From the IMG/VR virus record IMGVR_UViG_3300021138_000021, positions 1 to 64,000 of that record: a DNA stretch of 64,000 nt; one strand, written 5' to 3'. Shown piece by piece: positions 7,780 through 18,758 of the stretch. Source of the DNA: a virus. Under the pieces are notes generated by a model. It had not been told where the DNA came from. It made no database searches and saw nothing but the letters and a program-made list of their open reading frames with translations. The position numbers and the translations under genes are program-made. Numbering within the stretch: position 1 is the first letter of the stretch; the number at the start of each line of letters is the position of its first letter.

Positions 7780-10700
7780 TATTGACCTTTCTTAAGTTCA
7801 TCAATCTCCAACTTCAACTCTTTAACTGCTTCAATCAAGATAGCTGAAATTTGTTCATAACGAACTGCCTTGCTAACTTCTCCAGTTTCTAAATCTTTAA
7901 ACTCGTAGACAAGTTCTGGTGCAACTTTTTCAAGTTCTTGAGCAATAACACCAATCATTTTAACATCTGGTTTTTTCTTGTAGTTAAATGTATAACCATT
8001 CAACTGTTCAATCATATCGAGTGCATTTGGAATTCTTTTAATATTTTCTTTTAAGTTAATATCAGAAGGTGATCCAAATGCAGTAACATCACCAAGGAAC
8101 GTAGCACCTCCTGTATTGAAAGATGCAAAGGCTTGTGTTCCATAATTCAAAACAAAATTATTGTATGAAGAAGATATTATTGTTCCGGCAGCAACTGATG
8201 CTGGCTGGATTGTTGTGGTTCCGGCCGCAGGGCCATACAAGAACAACACTCCAGTGTTTGGTGCCTGATTTGAATACCCTTGTGTGCCCAAATACAAAGC
8301 ACCGTTTGCAACTAAAGGACCATTTGTAGTTAATGTACCAGATGCTTGAGCACCTTGTACACCAACACCTAAAGCTGTCACATAAGAGTATGCTCCTGAT
8401 GTAAAGCCCTGTGGACCTTGTGGTCCAGTAGCACCTTGTGAACCAACGGCACCTTGAACACCTTGTGGTCCAGTTGCACCTTGAGTACCTTGAAGACCTT
8501 GTGGTCCTGTAGCACCTTGGAAGCCTGTTGCACCTTGAACTCCTGCCGCTCCTTGTACGCCTTGTGGCCCAGTTGCACCTTGAGTACCTTGAAGACCTTG
8601 TGGTCCAGTTGCACCTTGAGTACCTTGAAGACCTTGTGGTCCTGTAGCACCTTGGAATCCGGTTGCTCCTTGTGCACCAGTAGCACCTTGTGAACCAACG
8701 GCACCTTGAACACCTTGAGATCCTTGGAAACCTGTTGCGCCTTGAACGCCTGCCGCTCCTTGAACACCTTGAGCGCCTTGTGGACCTTGTGCACCACCAG
8801 GACCAGCGTATGCTTGAACACCAATGACACGACCAAAGGAGTCAATATTAATTTGTGGAATCGATAATGGACCACCAACCCAACCGGTTGTCACAGAGGG
8901 GTTCGTCAATGAAGCAATCGAAGTACCGTTGTAATAGGTTATAGTGTTATTTGTAAATGTGGAACTGTTTGTACCACCAGATGCAATACCAATTGCTTGC
9001 GATGCGGTAATAGAACCGGCCGCAATGTTTGCTGACAATGTTGCGTAGTTTGCTGGTGCAATTGTTCCAATGCTATTACTTGTTGGATTGCTTGACAAGC
9101 CCTGGAACAAATAATAATTACCAGCAGATTTTCTTGCAAGACCGGAATATTTTGTTCCTGAGCTTACATATTGTCCATAGAAACCAATGTCAACAGAATC
9201 AGACAGGTTATTTGCGGCCAATTCAATCAATGAATCTACAGTTTGATATGTTGATACGTTGATGTAAGATGATGTTCCATTAACAAATAAGTTTCCTGTT
9301 ATGCCAACGTCACCAGAAATTGTTCCACCAGTTGTATAGAATGTATTCCATGCATTTGCTTGTGTGAACGCCGCATTGGCAAATGTTGCTGTGGTATTCT
9401 GTGCGTTATAGGATGCTTGCGCTAATGTTTGTGCCGCAGTTATTGCTGTGTTCTGTGTATTATCAACACCTTGGATTGTTGTAATATTGCTAGTATGTGT
9501 GTTTGCTAATGTGTATACAGCATTTGCAAATATAGCAGTTGTGTTCTGTGCGTTATAAGATGCTTGTGCTAATGCGTTTGCTGTCTTAACTGCTGTTGCA
9601 GAAGCAACTGTTGTACTACTTGTTGTTGTTACAGAATCGGATAAGTCATTTGACCATAACAGATTATAATAGTTACCAACATAAGAGTTTGCTGTTGCAT
9701 CCCAACGACCATTGGTTTCATTCCAACGAATATAGGAGTTTGCCGCTGTGCCACTTGCAAGGTTGTTTAGTGTTCTAAATGCACCAAACTGAGCGGTTTG
9801 ACCTGAAACTAAAGGTGTACCAGCACTCAGTGTGAATGTTGGTGTGTTATAGATTGTAGTGCCGTTGATCGTGAAATTACCTAAAACACTTAAGCCACCA
9901 GAACCAACTGATAGGTTATAAATGTTTGCACTTGATGTGCTATTCTGCATGTTTAGGTAATAAGGAACATTCAATGTTCCTGATGTTGTCATGTATATGT
10001 TTCCTGCAACACCAATATCTTTAGTGTTTGCTTGACCATTTAATGTTGTTGTACCAGAAACAGTGATTGCAGAGATTGTTTGTGAACCAGTTACAATATT
10101 ATTTGCTAAAATGAAAGCACTATTTGCAAAAGATTGTGCAGAAGAAATGTTGGTGTTTTGAGTTGCATCAACACCTTGAGTTGTCACTGTGTTAGATGAT
10201 GCGCTATTGGCCACAACAAACGATGCATTTGCAAAACCAGCAGTAATGTTTTGTGATGCATATGATGCATTAGCTGTTGTATATGCCGAATTGGCAAAAA
10301 TTGCTGTTGTATTTTGAGCGGTATAAGCCGCATTTGCAAAACCAGCAGTAATGTTTTGTGATGCATATGATGCAACTGCATAAGGTGTAATGTTTATACC
10401 ACCAATAGTAGCACCAGTGTTGACTGTGATTGAGTTGTTAAAGTTTCCTGAACCTGTCACATAAGCATTACCTCCAATACCCAAATCGTTGGTTGTATTG
10501 GCTTGACCTGTTAATGTTGTTTTACCTGAAACATAAGCATTACCAGCAACACCCAAGTCTGCACCAGTGTTGGCTTGACCTGTTAATGTTGTTTTACCTG
10601 AAACATAAGCATTACCACCAATACCTATGTCTGCTACTGTGTTGGCTTTACCTGTCATCGTGGTTGTGCCAGTAATGACTTCGTTACCTGTTACGTAAAT

Positions 10701-11480
10701 ATTACCACCAACACCTAAGTCTGCACCAGTGTTAGCTTGTCCTGTCAATACAGATTTACCTGAAACTGCTAAACTTGCTGAGGTAACTGCGCTGTTTGCA
10801 ATCAAATTGCCTGAATAAGTGTTAGCAACAACACTCAAAGATGCTGTGTTAATTGCTGTATTAGATTGTAGATAGTTTACAGTGGTTTTACCGTATACGT
10901 TTACCGTGTTTTGTGCAACAATATTACCTGTGACCGTTGTATCAAGAGAAATTGCTACGTTACCTTGTAATGTAGAATCTTTTGTTACTGTGAGTGTGTT
11001 TGATAGAACTGTTGGGCCATAAACAGACAGATTGCTTTGTAGGTTTGCGTAACCTGTCACGGTAACGGTGTTTGTAACGTTTACATTACCAGCAACACTT
11101 AAGTAGCCACCCATAACTGTGTTGTTGGATACTTGTAAACTGATGCCGGTATTTGTAGCATACAATTTACCGTTAGCAAACATCACGCCAGATGCCGCCA
11201 AACTTTGTGTTGTGTTTGTTAGATATACTTGGCCACCAACTGTCAAGTTATTATCAATGGATGCAGAAGAACTTGTACCAGTAACTTGTAATTGACCCTG
11301 AATAATAGCGTTGTTACCAACTTGTAAACTTGTTGGACCACCATTCAAAATAAGTTGACCTGAATCTTTTGTCCAGTTAGTTTTACCAATGCTATTGATT
11401 TCATTGGATCCTGCGTTTGTCGCAACAACCCAGTCACCAAAGGTGTTAGCATAACCTAAAATTGGAACTGTATTTGCCAT
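7779..11480 (-). CDS. Giant tail fibre with Peptidase_S74 intramolecular chaperone
   Basis: 1233 aa. From the N-terminus there is a beta-helical shaft of repeated [23 protein letters not shown] units, then AN-rich heptads, a domain shared with the 649-aa fibre ([21 protein letters not shown]), a collagen-like tract at about residues 890-1030, and a tip domain. The last ~95 residues form a Peptidase_S74 domain. It begins at SDINLKENI with the conserved Ser at about 1139 and contains GVIAQELE and a terminal coiled coil. In this family the domain trimerises the fibre and then cuts itself off just before that serine. The mature fibre should therefore end near residue 1138. Confidence 0.93.
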   Translation of the reverse strand: MANTVPILGYANTFGDWVVATNAGSNEINSIGKTNWTKDSGQLILNGGPTSLQVGNNAIIQGQLQVTGTSSSASIDNNLTVGGQVYLTNTTQSLAASGVMFANGKLYATNTGISLQVSNNTVMGGYLSVAGNVNVTNTVTVTGYANLQSNLSVYGPTVLSNTLTVTKDSTLQGNVAISLDTTVTGNIVAQNTVNVYGKTTVNYLQSNTAINTASLSVVANTYSGNLIANSAVTSASLAVSGKSVLTGQANTGADLGVGGNIYVTGNEVITGTTTMTGKANTVADIGIGGNAYVSGKTTLTGQANTGADLGVAGNAYVSGKTTLTGQANTTNDLGIGGNAYVTGSGNFNNSITVNTGATIGGINITPYAVASYASQNITAGFANAAYTAQNTTAIFANSAYTTANASYASQNITAGFANASFVVANSASSNTVTTQGVDATQNTNISSAQSFANSAFILANNIVTGSQTISAITVSGTTTLNGQANTKDIGVAGNIYMTTSGTLNVPYYLNMQNSTSSANIYNLSVGSGGLSVLGNFTINGTTIYNTPTFTLSAGTPLVSGQTAQFGAFRTLNNLASGTAANSYIRWNETNGRWDATANSYVGNYYNLLWSNDLSDSVTTTSSTTVASATAVKTANALAQASYNAQNTTAIFANAVYTLANTHTSNITTIQGVDNTQNTAITAAQTLAQASYNAQNTTATFANAAFTQANAWNTFYTTGGTISGDVGITGNLFVNGTSSYINVSTYQTVDSLIELAANNLSDSVDIGFYGQYVSSGTKYSGLARKSAGNYYLFQGLSSNPTSNSIGTIAPANYATLSANIAAGSITASQAIGIASGGTNSSTFTNNTITYYNGTSIASLTNPSVTTGWVGGPLSIPQINIDSFGRVIGVQAYAGPGGAQGPQGAQGVQGAAGVQGATGFQGSQGVQGAVGSQGATGAQGATGFQGATGPQGLQGTQGATGPQGLQGTQGATGPQGVQGAAGVQGATGFQGATGPQGLQGTQGATGPQGVQGAVGSQGATGPQGPQGFTSGAYSYVTALGVGVQGAQASGTLTTNGPLVANGALYLGTQGYSNQAPNTGVLFLYGPAAGTTTIQPASVAAGTIISSSYNNFVLNYGTQAFASFNTGGATFLGDVTAFGSPSDINLKENIKRIPNALDMIEQLNGYTFNYKKKPDVKMIGVIAQELEKVAPELVYEFKDLETGEVSKAVRYEQISAILIEAVKELKLEIDELKKGQ
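8395..8800 (-). repeat. Collagen-like repeat tract of the S74 fibre
   Basis: The minus strand encodes Gly-X-Y triplets ([13 protein letters not shown] and variants) with nearly perfect repeats of 27-45 bp. Long shadow frames on both strands come from the repeat. This is an expansion and contraction hotspot. Confidence 0.85.
10440..10770 (-). repeat. Tandem ~72-bp repeats encoding TLTGQAN...GGNAYVSGK
   Basis: Four successive units encode a ~24-residue repeat ([21 protein letters not shown]). Two of the units are almost identical at the DNA level. They build a repetitive beta shaft in the 1233-aa fibre. A second, shorter repeat of [10 protein letters not shown] units lies just downstream, at about 10180-10380. 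Confidence 0.8.
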
Positions 11481-11701
11481 TATTCTTTACCTATAAGTTG
11501 TTTCAGTAGAACTTTTATCTCACTGACATCCGATTTAATGCCATCGATTTCCGACCTTATCTTATTTATTTCTTCTTTTTGGCCTTTAATCACACGAAGT
11601 TTAGCATAATATTCATTTTTTTCAGTATTGTCCACAGGCATAATAGCCATAGTTTGGACATCTCGTACATAATTTGTGCCAGTAACTCTAACCAAAGACA
11701 T
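11480..11701 (-). CDS. Small coiled-coil virion protein
   Basis: 73 aa, starting [14 protein letters not shown]. The longer frame from 11737 would overlap the upstream gene, whereas the ATG at 11699-11701 follows that gene's stop after one base (TAATATG), so I chose it. The N-terminal segment [17 protein letters not shown] is characteristic of a small conserved protein beside the baseplate genes of T4-like environmental phages. The C-terminal half is a charged coiled coil ([20 protein letters not shown]). Possibly a fibre-baseplate linker. Confidence 0.75.
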   Translation of the reverse strand: MSLVRVTGTNYVRDVQTMAIMPVDNTEKNEYYAKLRVIKGQKEEINKIRSEIDGIKSDVSEIKVLLKQLIGKE

Positions 11702-11702
11702 A

Positions 11703-13859
11703 TTAGATTCCTGTTCCTGGTGGTAGAGCCAACGCACGAATATCAGTCAAGAAAGGAACAGTCGTGTTATCGTTTGTAGCCAACACAACTTTAATGGCAA
11801 ATTGAATGAAAGAAGTATATGTTTGTCCGTTTGTACTCAAATAACTAATATTGTTATTTGCTACTCCGCTTGTGTATACACCAGGCGCACATTCATATTC
11901 TAAAAGATTTGTTCTAGAGGTCGAATAATTATTTAGTCCGCCATTTAAAGTGGTCATCAACTGCCAGTTACCATACTCAAATGGTTGTGTATCTTGTGCA
12001 GAAAGAATCTTATAGTAGACGTAAACGTTTGTTCCTAATGGTCGATATGCAGTAAAGAATACACGCAAATCACCAGAATCATTACCTGGAGATAGAACAA
12101 CTTTCTTAGTGAAATATTTTGCTACTGCGTTACCGCCTCTTGGTGACGTTTCACCAGTAACAGTAATAATAGCCTGAGCACCATTTGAGCCTGTAACAGT
12201 TACGGTTGGTGTAGTCAAATAACCAGAACCTGGATTTGTAACGTATACGGAAGTAATAGCTCCAGAGCCGTTTGCTGTTATACCCAACGTTGCAGTATTT
12301 GTACCAACATCAGGTGCGGAAACAGTGACGTTTGAAGAACTTAAGCTAGGATAACTAAGGCCACCACTGATTAGAGAGATGGTGTTGTTGCTAATCCCCA
12401 TGTTATTAATTTGGTAGCGGATTGAATACAACGAAACACCATCATCCGAAATGATTGGAGATACATTAGGATCACTTGTAGACATCGTAGCATACAAAGC
12501 AAACGAATTGCTAGATGCTTTCAATAGTGCACGTTCTCCTTGTCCATCACTTAGGTAAACGTGATCTGGTGTTGGGCTTCCTAATCTACCTGGAGTTATA
12601 GCAGTCTCTGTTGTTGGATTATAACCATTCAATAATGTTGCTTTGTATGTGTAGTTGATTTGTGTTCCGGCAGGAGAAAAGTCTGTTGTCGTTACGTTCA
12701 ACGCATCAACTCTAGCATTTCTACCAAAGTTACCGGTCACTTGTGATACACTATTTGCATCTTGTTTGAAAAGAATATCTTGTGTTCCAAGTTTTCTGAA
12801 CGGTAAATTATTAGGAACAACAAATGGAACTTTTGCAGTACCTGTTGTAAATACACAACGATCAATAACAAACATCAGGTCTTTAGTCTGGTCTGCTGTC
12901 CAAGTGATACCGTTTTGTGATTCGAACAATGAACCAACATATGGTGCAGTACCAATTTTTGTTGGTGTTGATGGGTTTGGATCTGTCGGTAGTGCTTTTG
13001 CTGAAGAAGGAATTGCAATTTGGTTTTGTTGAGCCAAATATAGATTGTAATCTGGTGAACTAGACTTTATAACAAGAGCATATAGAACACCAGATTGTAC
13101 ATAAACAGGTGCTTCAAATTGAAATTCTGTGTATGTGTTTGAATCCAAATAATGTGGTGTAGTGTTTGCATTAACCTGACTTGGCAATAAAGTCACAGTC
13201 GAATAATTCAATGCTGTTCCGCCTGGATAACCATTCACCGTTGGAATAATAGAGACTGTTACTGTTGCGTTTGTTGTAGGTTTGCTTTGGAAAAATAACT
13301 TAACAGAATTTAAGAACAGACCATTAGGATAATTATCTTTAGAAACAATAAATGTTTGTGCAACGGGGTCCCAAGGAGACTTTGTTACGACTGTACTTGA
13401 ATAAGACTGTTGATTTACTTGTGTAAAATTCTGAGCGGCAGAATCAACGGATGGAGAAAAGTCCAACTTCTGTGAAGTTGTGGATAAGCCAGATGCAGTG
13501 AATGTACCTTCAGCAAAAGTTGTTGCAGTTGTAGGATCAGTTGGTACTGTTCTATTGTCAATACGAAACACTCTAGAACCAGTTTGGAATGTGGTTGATG
13601 GCACATTAAAGATGGCAACATAGTTACCACCTTCATCCGTAGTTGGTCTCGAAAGTTTCTGGCCAGATTGAACTGCGCTGTCCAGTTTAGTTAAAGTTCC
13701 GCTGATTGTATAAGTTGAACTAATGTCACCACCAACAAACGAGTTTGTCCCCAAAGACAAATTTACTGGAGCATCCAATGTAACAAGTTTTGTTACAGGA
13801 TCATAAGCGGTTACGTTTGCTGTGTATGTATATGTGGCTACTTTTGTGATTGTTGACAT
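11703..13859 (-). CDS. Baseplate or tail-associated structural protein
   Basis: 718 aa, no enzymatic motif. Segments such as PWDPVAQTFIV...GLFLNSVKLFFQSKP and VPFVVPNNLPFRK resemble the large structural proteins downstream of the DUF4815 protein in T4-like environmental phages. Residues about 500-560 contain GSGYLTTPTVTVTGSNG, a short repeat unit also present in gp6 and gp8 of this phage. It probably connects fibres to the wedge. The exact T4 counterpart is unclear (gp10 is a possibility by position only). Confidence 0.8.
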   Translation of the reverse strand: MSTITKVATYTYTANVTAYDPVTKLVTLDAPVNLSLGTNSFVGGDISSTYTISGTLTKLDSAVQSGQKLSRPTTDEGGNYVAIFNVPSTTFQTGSRVFRIDNRTVPTDPTTATTFAEGTFTASGLSTTSQKLDFSPSVDSAAQNFTQVNQQSYSSTVVTKSPWDPVAQTFIVSKDNYPNGLFLNSVKLFFQSKPTTNATVTVSIIPTVNGYPGGTALNYSTVTLLPSQVNANTTPHYLDSNTYTEFQFEAPVYVQSGVLYALVIKSSSPDYNLYLAQQNQIAIPSSAKALPTDPNPSTPTKIGTAPYVGSLFESQNGITWTADQTKDLMFVIDRCVFTTGTAKVPFVVPNNLPFRKLGTQDILFKQDANSVSQVTGNFGRNARVDALNVTTTDFSPAGTQINYTYKATLLNGYNPTTETAITPGRLGSPTPDHVYLSDGQGERALLKASSNSFALYATMSTSDPNVSPIISDDGVSLYSIRYQINNMGISNNTISLISGGLSYPSLSSSNVTVSAPDVGTNTATLGITANGSGAITSVYVTNPGSGYLTTPTVTVTGSNGAQAIITVTGETSPRGGNAVAKYFTKKVVLSPGNDSGDLRVFFTAYRPLGTNVYVYYKILSAQDTQPFEYGNWQLMTTLNGGLNNYSTSRTNLLEYECAPGVYTSGVANNNISYLSTNGQTYTSFIQFAIKVVLATNDNTTVPFLTDIRALALPPGTGI

Positions 13860-13880
13860 TTATTTTCCAATAATTTTAAC

Positions 13881-13888
13881 TATTTATT
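13881..13888 (-). promoter_or_regulatory. Possible late promoter box (AATAAATA)
   Basis: One mismatch from TATAAATA, 22 bp upstream of the ATG of the 718-aa structural gene, overlapping the stop of the upstream gene. The spacing fits a T4-type late start site. The evidence is weak because AT-rich junctions favour such matches. Confidence 0.3.
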
Positions 13889-16800
13889 AAGCGCCGCCAG
13901 TATCTGTCCATGGCTGCCACCAATCCACATCAACAGAACCAGGACCTGGTGTAGGTGTTGGAGCAGGTGGAACATAAGTGGCGGATACAGTAGAATTGGC
14001 AACCAATTTTGATGTAACAGTTATTTTTGAACCAACATAGAAATTGGAAACATTTGATGCCGTTGATGCGTCAAGTCTAAGTTGAGTCGCACCAGTAAAA
14101 TATGCACCACCATACGGCATCAAAACTTCACTTCCTGCATTTGTGTAATTAACTGGAGGATTAACTGACGTAAACACAATGTTTCCTGAAGAATCAGAAA
14201 TTGTCCAACCGAGAGCTGATGATGTTGAACCAGAACTTGTGGCGGCCCAACCGAAATTTACAGTAGCGGCTGGTGCTGAATATGTAAGTGTGGTTGTTGA
14301 TGCTGGAGTATTGGACAATGAAGTACCAATACTTGAACCGTTTGCATAGAAAGTTGCAGAACCTGATGCACCAACAGTAATTGTGTATGTTCCTGCGGAA
14401 GTAAATGTAACAGGAATTGTTGCATTGTATGATGTGCTATTGTTCGCATCACCCCAAATACCATAGTTATTTAAGAATGTTGAATATCCTTGAACAATTG
14501 GTGTACCATAGAACTGTGTAATTGTATTTGAGTTCAGTGTGTTTGCGTAACCACCACCAACACCGCTGATGGAACCACTTTGGTGTACAGAAGTCAGAGA
14601 GGATGTCGAAACTGTTCCGGATGCGGTTGTTCCTGTGTATGTGCCACTGCTGTTAAAGACTGCATTTTGCAATGTTGTTGTGCCAATAGAATTTGGTGCA
14701 CCAACAATATCAGCAACGTACAAACGAGTTTGTGTTCCGTTTGGATAGTTGTATACCTGAATAACACGAGCAACAGGATAGAATGTGTTTGAGATATAGA
14801 AACCAACCACATCATCTTGGTTAAACACACCTGATACACCAGTCAATTCAATGGTGTTTGGTGAAGTCATGTACTGAGATACATCTTTACCATCAAAGTA
14901 TGTTGACACGTTGGCGTTAACCAACAAACCACCAGCACGAACAATAATTTGTTGTGGGCGAATATATGGAAGAACTGCAATGTTGGTTAGATAACCATTG
15001 TTTGTTCCAAATGTTGATGATGTTGGATTGTATGCACTTGAAGTTGCATTTTGTAATTGGCTAGAATATGTCTGTGTTGTTGTTGCTGTATAACCAACAT
15101 AACCATAAGGGCTTGGGTTGATATTGTGACCAATAACATTCTGTGTTGTTATTGTAGAAGTCGCTGTTCCTGGAAGTGTCTGCCAATCACCAGAGTTAAC
15201 CAAAGTAGAACCACCAGTTGCTTGGTAAACTTGCATTGATGGATCAGTAACCAAAATCGCTGGTGCTTGTTTGTTATCTACCCAATTGTCCATCGGTGGG
15301 TTCATCTGCAACGAACCTTGTTGAACCACAACTGAGAATGGGTTAACAGAAACTGTACTACTTGCTAAAGGTTGAACCACCGCATTTGCTGTTGTGTATG
15401 GCAAAGTATAAATGTTAGTTTGTGTACCATTAATACTATTGATTGCATATGCATTTGTATTTGATAACGTGCCCAAAGAAGCCAATACTACAGGATTTTG
15501 CAACTGGAAATTATTAATATGTTGCATTGCTGTTAACTGATTCTGTCTAACGTTGATGTTAGCCATGTAATCAGCATTTGTTGTGTCAGCAGTTGCAAAG
15601 GATGAGAAGTCATCAACCAAGATACCATTTTTGAAACGGTTCAAACCATTAGAATCTGGAACTTGCAACGATTGTGCGTTTTGTTCCAAAATACTCAACG
15701 ATGTGTAGTATTCTAGATTGTTGATTCTAGACTCTAGGTCTGTAATATCAGACTTGGCCCAACGCTTATGAATAATTCTGTCAACAGATAAGTTTGATTG
15801 TGTACCACCAACACCTTCACCTGGAACATATGCGGTATATGGATCGTGTGACAAGTTTGCAATCACCAATGAACCTGATGGCTCGACTGGTAAAATTGGG
15901 GAAACTGATGGTGTACCCTGTACAATCTGTAAGCTCTTATCTTTTGTCAACACTAATTTGTCTTTACGTGCCAAATAGTAATAATAATTACTTGTGAAGT
16001 TTGATAAGTTTTGTGGAATCAATACACCAATGTCGTTAGTTGCAGACTGGGTTCCTGAATATTCCCAAACATATGCAGTCTGGCCATTTGCACGACAAGG
16101 TCTAAAATCAATACAGTCTGACAACTTATACAAAGTGCCATCTTTTGCTGTATAAGATGGAATTTGTGCATATGCTTCAGGAGAAGTTGATACACCACCA
16201 TAAGTTGAGCCTGATGATTGGTATGATTGAACGCTGAAATAACCATCACCAGAAGATGCTTGAGTGTGAGAGTAGTAATCAAACACAACCAAGATGTTAC
16301 CTATTGGTAAAGGTGAACCTGGAAGCAATGTGATGCACGCATGGTCATAATATGAATCACGTTGACCAGAATCTACAGTGAAGTAGTTTGTAATATCGGT
16401 GTAGCTGGCCAATGAACCTGTTGGATCAGTTCCTCCTACACCAGAGTCAATGATTTTGGTGATTCTCTTAACGTCATTGACATACAATGACATCTTGCCT
16501 GTGGATATACCAGCTTTAGCGATGATAACTTGGCCTTTAGTCAAGTCTTGTTTTGTGTTGGTGTTTATTGAACCGCCAAAAGATGAACTCACATAACTTG
16601 TATTACCTGTAATAAGGTTTTTAGATTTCAAAACATAGTTAGAAGAATCACCAGAACTCACTTGAACATCAGCAATAATTGTTACGTTCTTGTTTGTACC
16701 TACACCAGAACCAACAACAAATGTTGCTGTTGTCTTATCACCAGAAATAGTTACTGTATTACCCGATGATGTAAAATCAAGGATGCTACCAGTTGAATTG

Positions 16801-18749
16801 TCGATAACGATAAACAATTGTTCAGCAGAAGCACCAGATAGTGTACTAGCACCTTCGAAACGTAATGGGCTACTACTGTTACCGGATGTAGCTTGTAATG
16901 TCAGTGTATTACCTGTGAATGTCTTTTGACGATATACTCTTTGTGAATAGTAGCCTGTGTTCGATAACTGTGCAACGTATGGATAACCAACTTGGAACAA
17001 TAACTCTGGTGTTCCTGGGTTATTCAAAATGGTATCACCTGTGGCTAAACCGTTGACTTTACCTGCCGCTGTATTGATACCTGTGTTTGCTGTTAGTGTG
17101 TATGTACCAGAACCAACAGTCTTGACAATAGATTCAACATCGTATTGTTGGAAATTCAACGTGAATGTTGAAGATGATGTTGGTGTAACTGTAAAAAGAT
17201 TATCAACATATGCAGTTTTTGTTGAGCCAACATAGTTAACAATGTTTCTCACATCAGTAATACCACCAGTTGTAACAGAAACGGTTACGTTGTAATAAGC
17301 GTTTGCCACAGCGGAGAATTTACCTGTGGTATCAGTTATAGCAAAAGAGTTTGCTGTGCCTGAAGCAACAGTTCCAGACAATGTGTTATATTGGATATCT
17401 GAAACGTATGCATTGTAAACATAGGTTTTCGTATTAGAACCTGAACCGGAAACATAGGATAGGTTTCTTAAGAAACCAGTTCCTGCTAGAGTAGCAGTAT
17501 ATGTTGTGTTGTTTGTGGTGACAATGTTATCTGGACCAACGCTGTGGAAATCAACTTGTGGTACTGTGCTAATATCAAATACGCCGTTAGCAGTATCTAC
17601 AATGAAGTAATTTCCATAATCCACAAACACCGCATTGTTATTGATGTTTGCTGTAGACTGCGCTCTGTCATTTGTTAGAATGACCTGAGATTGGTTTTCC
17701 ACTCTGTAGCCATGAACATAGGCCACACCTTTACTTACCTTCATGTCATACTTTGATGAAATACCCAAAGAGTTAGCAGAAGGAGTTAGTGCAAAGCCCT
17801 CAACGATATAATCACCATTGGTTTCATAATCACGTTTTGCAAAGTATTCATCGATAGTGGAGTAAACTGTTCCATCAACCTGCTTTACGATGCTACCGTT
17901 TTCAATACGTAACAATTCAATGAAGCCATCATCGTTACCTGGTGTCAATGGTAATGATGTTAGTGTTAGTGTGATAACATAACGATCTGCACCTGGAGCC
18001 TGGTAGTTTGAAGCACCAATAGCTGGATCCAATAACGATGTATCGTTTACATAGTCATAAATTGTTTCGTTGATTTGTAGACCAACTCGAAAAGAAGGTG
18101 TATTATCGTATTTGTCCAACACAATAGTTTGTGGAGAAACATCAACAAAGTTACCAATACTATATGTTTGACCGTTTGTTTCTGAAACAGAATAACCATT
18201 TACAATGTAGAATGTTCCGTTTGCAACCGATGCGGTAGAAGATAGACCGGTTGAACTTCCTGTTGATAGTGATGAAGTTGCAATTGTTGCGTAAATCGTG
18301 GTTTGCAATGTTGTGGTTGCAATTGTCATTCCATCAGTGAATTGTGCACCAGACAAGTAGCTAACAACCAAAGTTGGTGGATCACCAACAACTGTACCGA
18401 CTGTGGTTGTTTCGACAGTTGCGATAACTTTTGCAAGAACTACTCCAGAAGTGTCTTGAATGATTTGATTTGCAAAGTCGGCGGCCGTAACTGTGCCTCC
18501 GCTAGGATTTGTTGGATTTAACTTTAAGTAATAGCAGTTTAAGTTGGTTGTAACTTGACCACCAGCTACTGGTGTGTTTTGTGAGAAAATTGAGGATGCA
18601 AAACTAGAAACTTGGTTCTGTAAAATCGTTTGTGATTGAGTTAATTCACGAGCCTGTACAGCAAACCCCGGTTTAAATAGTATACGGTGGAAGTTTTTTG
18701 TTGGGTCAAAGTCATCGTAGTATGGACCAACGTTAAAATTTAGAGACAT
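13887..18749 (-). CDS. Large DUF4815-type structural protein
   Basis: 1620 aa. The N-terminus (FNVGPYYDDFDPTKNFHRIL, then KPGFAVQARELTQSQTILQNQ) is the hallmark of DUF4815 proteins, large baseplate-associated proteins of environmental T4-like phages. The rest is beta-rich with Ser/Thr/Asn bias. A coiled-coil-like segment near residues 1000-1030 (DLESRINNLEYYTSLSILEQ) resembles a trimer register. The C-terminus ends in a Pro-rich segment (PPAPTPTPGPGSVDVDWWQP). Probably a baseplate-to-fibre hub. The role is inferred from family and position. Confidence 0.88.
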   Translation of the reverse strand: MSLNFNVGPYYDDFDPTKNFHRILFKPGFAVQARELTQSQTILQNQVSSFASSIFSQNTPVAGGQVTTNLNCYYLKLNPTNPSGGTVTAADFANQIIQDTSGVVLAKVIATVETTTVGTVVGDPPTLVVSYLSGAQFTDGMTIATTTLQTTIYATIATSSLSTGSSTGLSSTASVANGTFYIVNGYSVSETNGQTYSIGNFVDVSPQTIVLDKYDNTPSFRVGLQINETIYDYVNDTSLLDPAIGASNYQAPGADRYVITLTLTSLPLTPGNDDGFIELLRIENGSIVKQVDGTVYSTIDEYFAKRDYETNGDYIVEGFALTPSANSLGISSKYDMKVSKGVAYVHGYRVENQSQVILTNDRAQSTANINNNAVFVDYGNYFIVDTANGVFDISTVPQVDFHSVGPDNIVTTNNTTYTATLAGTGFLRNLSYVSGSGSNTKTYVYNAYVSDIQYNTLSGTVASGTANSFAITDTTGKFSAVANAYYNVTVSVTTGGITDVRNIVNYVGSTKTAYVDNLFTVTPTSSSTFTLNFQQYDVESIVKTVGSGTYTLTANTGINTAAGKVNGLATGDTILNNPGTPELLFQVGYPYVAQLSNTGYYSQRVYRQKTFTGNTLTLQATSGNSSSPLRFEGASTLSGASAEQLFIVIDNSTGSILDFTSSGNTVTISGDKTTATFVVGSGVGTNKNVTIIADVQVSSGDSSNYVLKSKNLITGNTSYVSSSFGGSINTNTKQDLTKGQVIIAKAGISTGKMSLYVNDVKRITKIIDSGVGGTDPTGSLASYTDITNYFTVDSGQRDSYYDHACITLLPGSPLPIGNILVVFDYYSHTQASSGDGYFSVQSYQSSGSTYGGVSTSPEAYAQIPSYTAKDGTLYKLSDCIDFRPCRANGQTAYVWEYSGTQSATNDIGVLIPQNLSNFTSNYYYYLARKDKLVLTKDKSLQIVQGTPSVSPILPVEPSGSLVIANLSHDPYTAYVPGEGVGGTQSNLSVDRIIHKRWAKSDITDLESRINNLEYYTSLSILEQNAQSLQVPDSNGLNRFKNGILVDDFSSFATADTTNADYMANINVRQNQLTAMQHINNFQLQNPVVLASLGTLSNTNAYAINSINGTQTNIYTLPYTTANAVVQPLASSTVSVNPFSVVVQQGSLQMNPPMDNWVDNKQAPAILVTDPSMQVYQATGGSTLVNSGDWQTLPGTATSTITTQNVIGHNINPSPYGYVGYTATTTQTYSSQLQNATSSAYNPTSSTFGTNNGYLTNIAVLPYIRPQQIIVRAGGLLVNANVSTYFDGKDVSQYMTSPNTIELTGVSGVFNQDDVVGFYISNTFYPVARVIQVYNYPNGTQTRLYVADIVGAPNSIGTTTLQNAVFNSSGTYTGTTASGTVSTSSLTSVHQSGSISGVGGGYANTLNSNTITQFYGTPIVQGYSTFLNNYGIWGDANNSTSYNATIPVTFTSAGTYTITVGASGSATFYANGSSIGTSLSNTPASTTTLTYSAPAATVNFGWAATSSGSTSSALGWTISDSSGNIVFTSVNPPVNYTNAGSEVLMPYGGAYFTGATQLRLDASTASNVSNFYVGSKITVTSKLVANSTVSATYVPPAPTPTPGPGSVDVDWWQPWTDTGGA

Positions 18750-18758
18750 TTTATTCCT

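Noticed and set aside
8378-8878. 166-aa minus-strand frame rich in HKVFK repeats
   Set aside because: Out-of-frame reading of the collagen repeats of the S74 fibre.
11703-11737. Extended start of the 73-aa protein (MRWLYHQEQESN)
   Set aside because: It would overlap the preceding gene by 35 bp. The internal ATG directly after that stop matches the family start.
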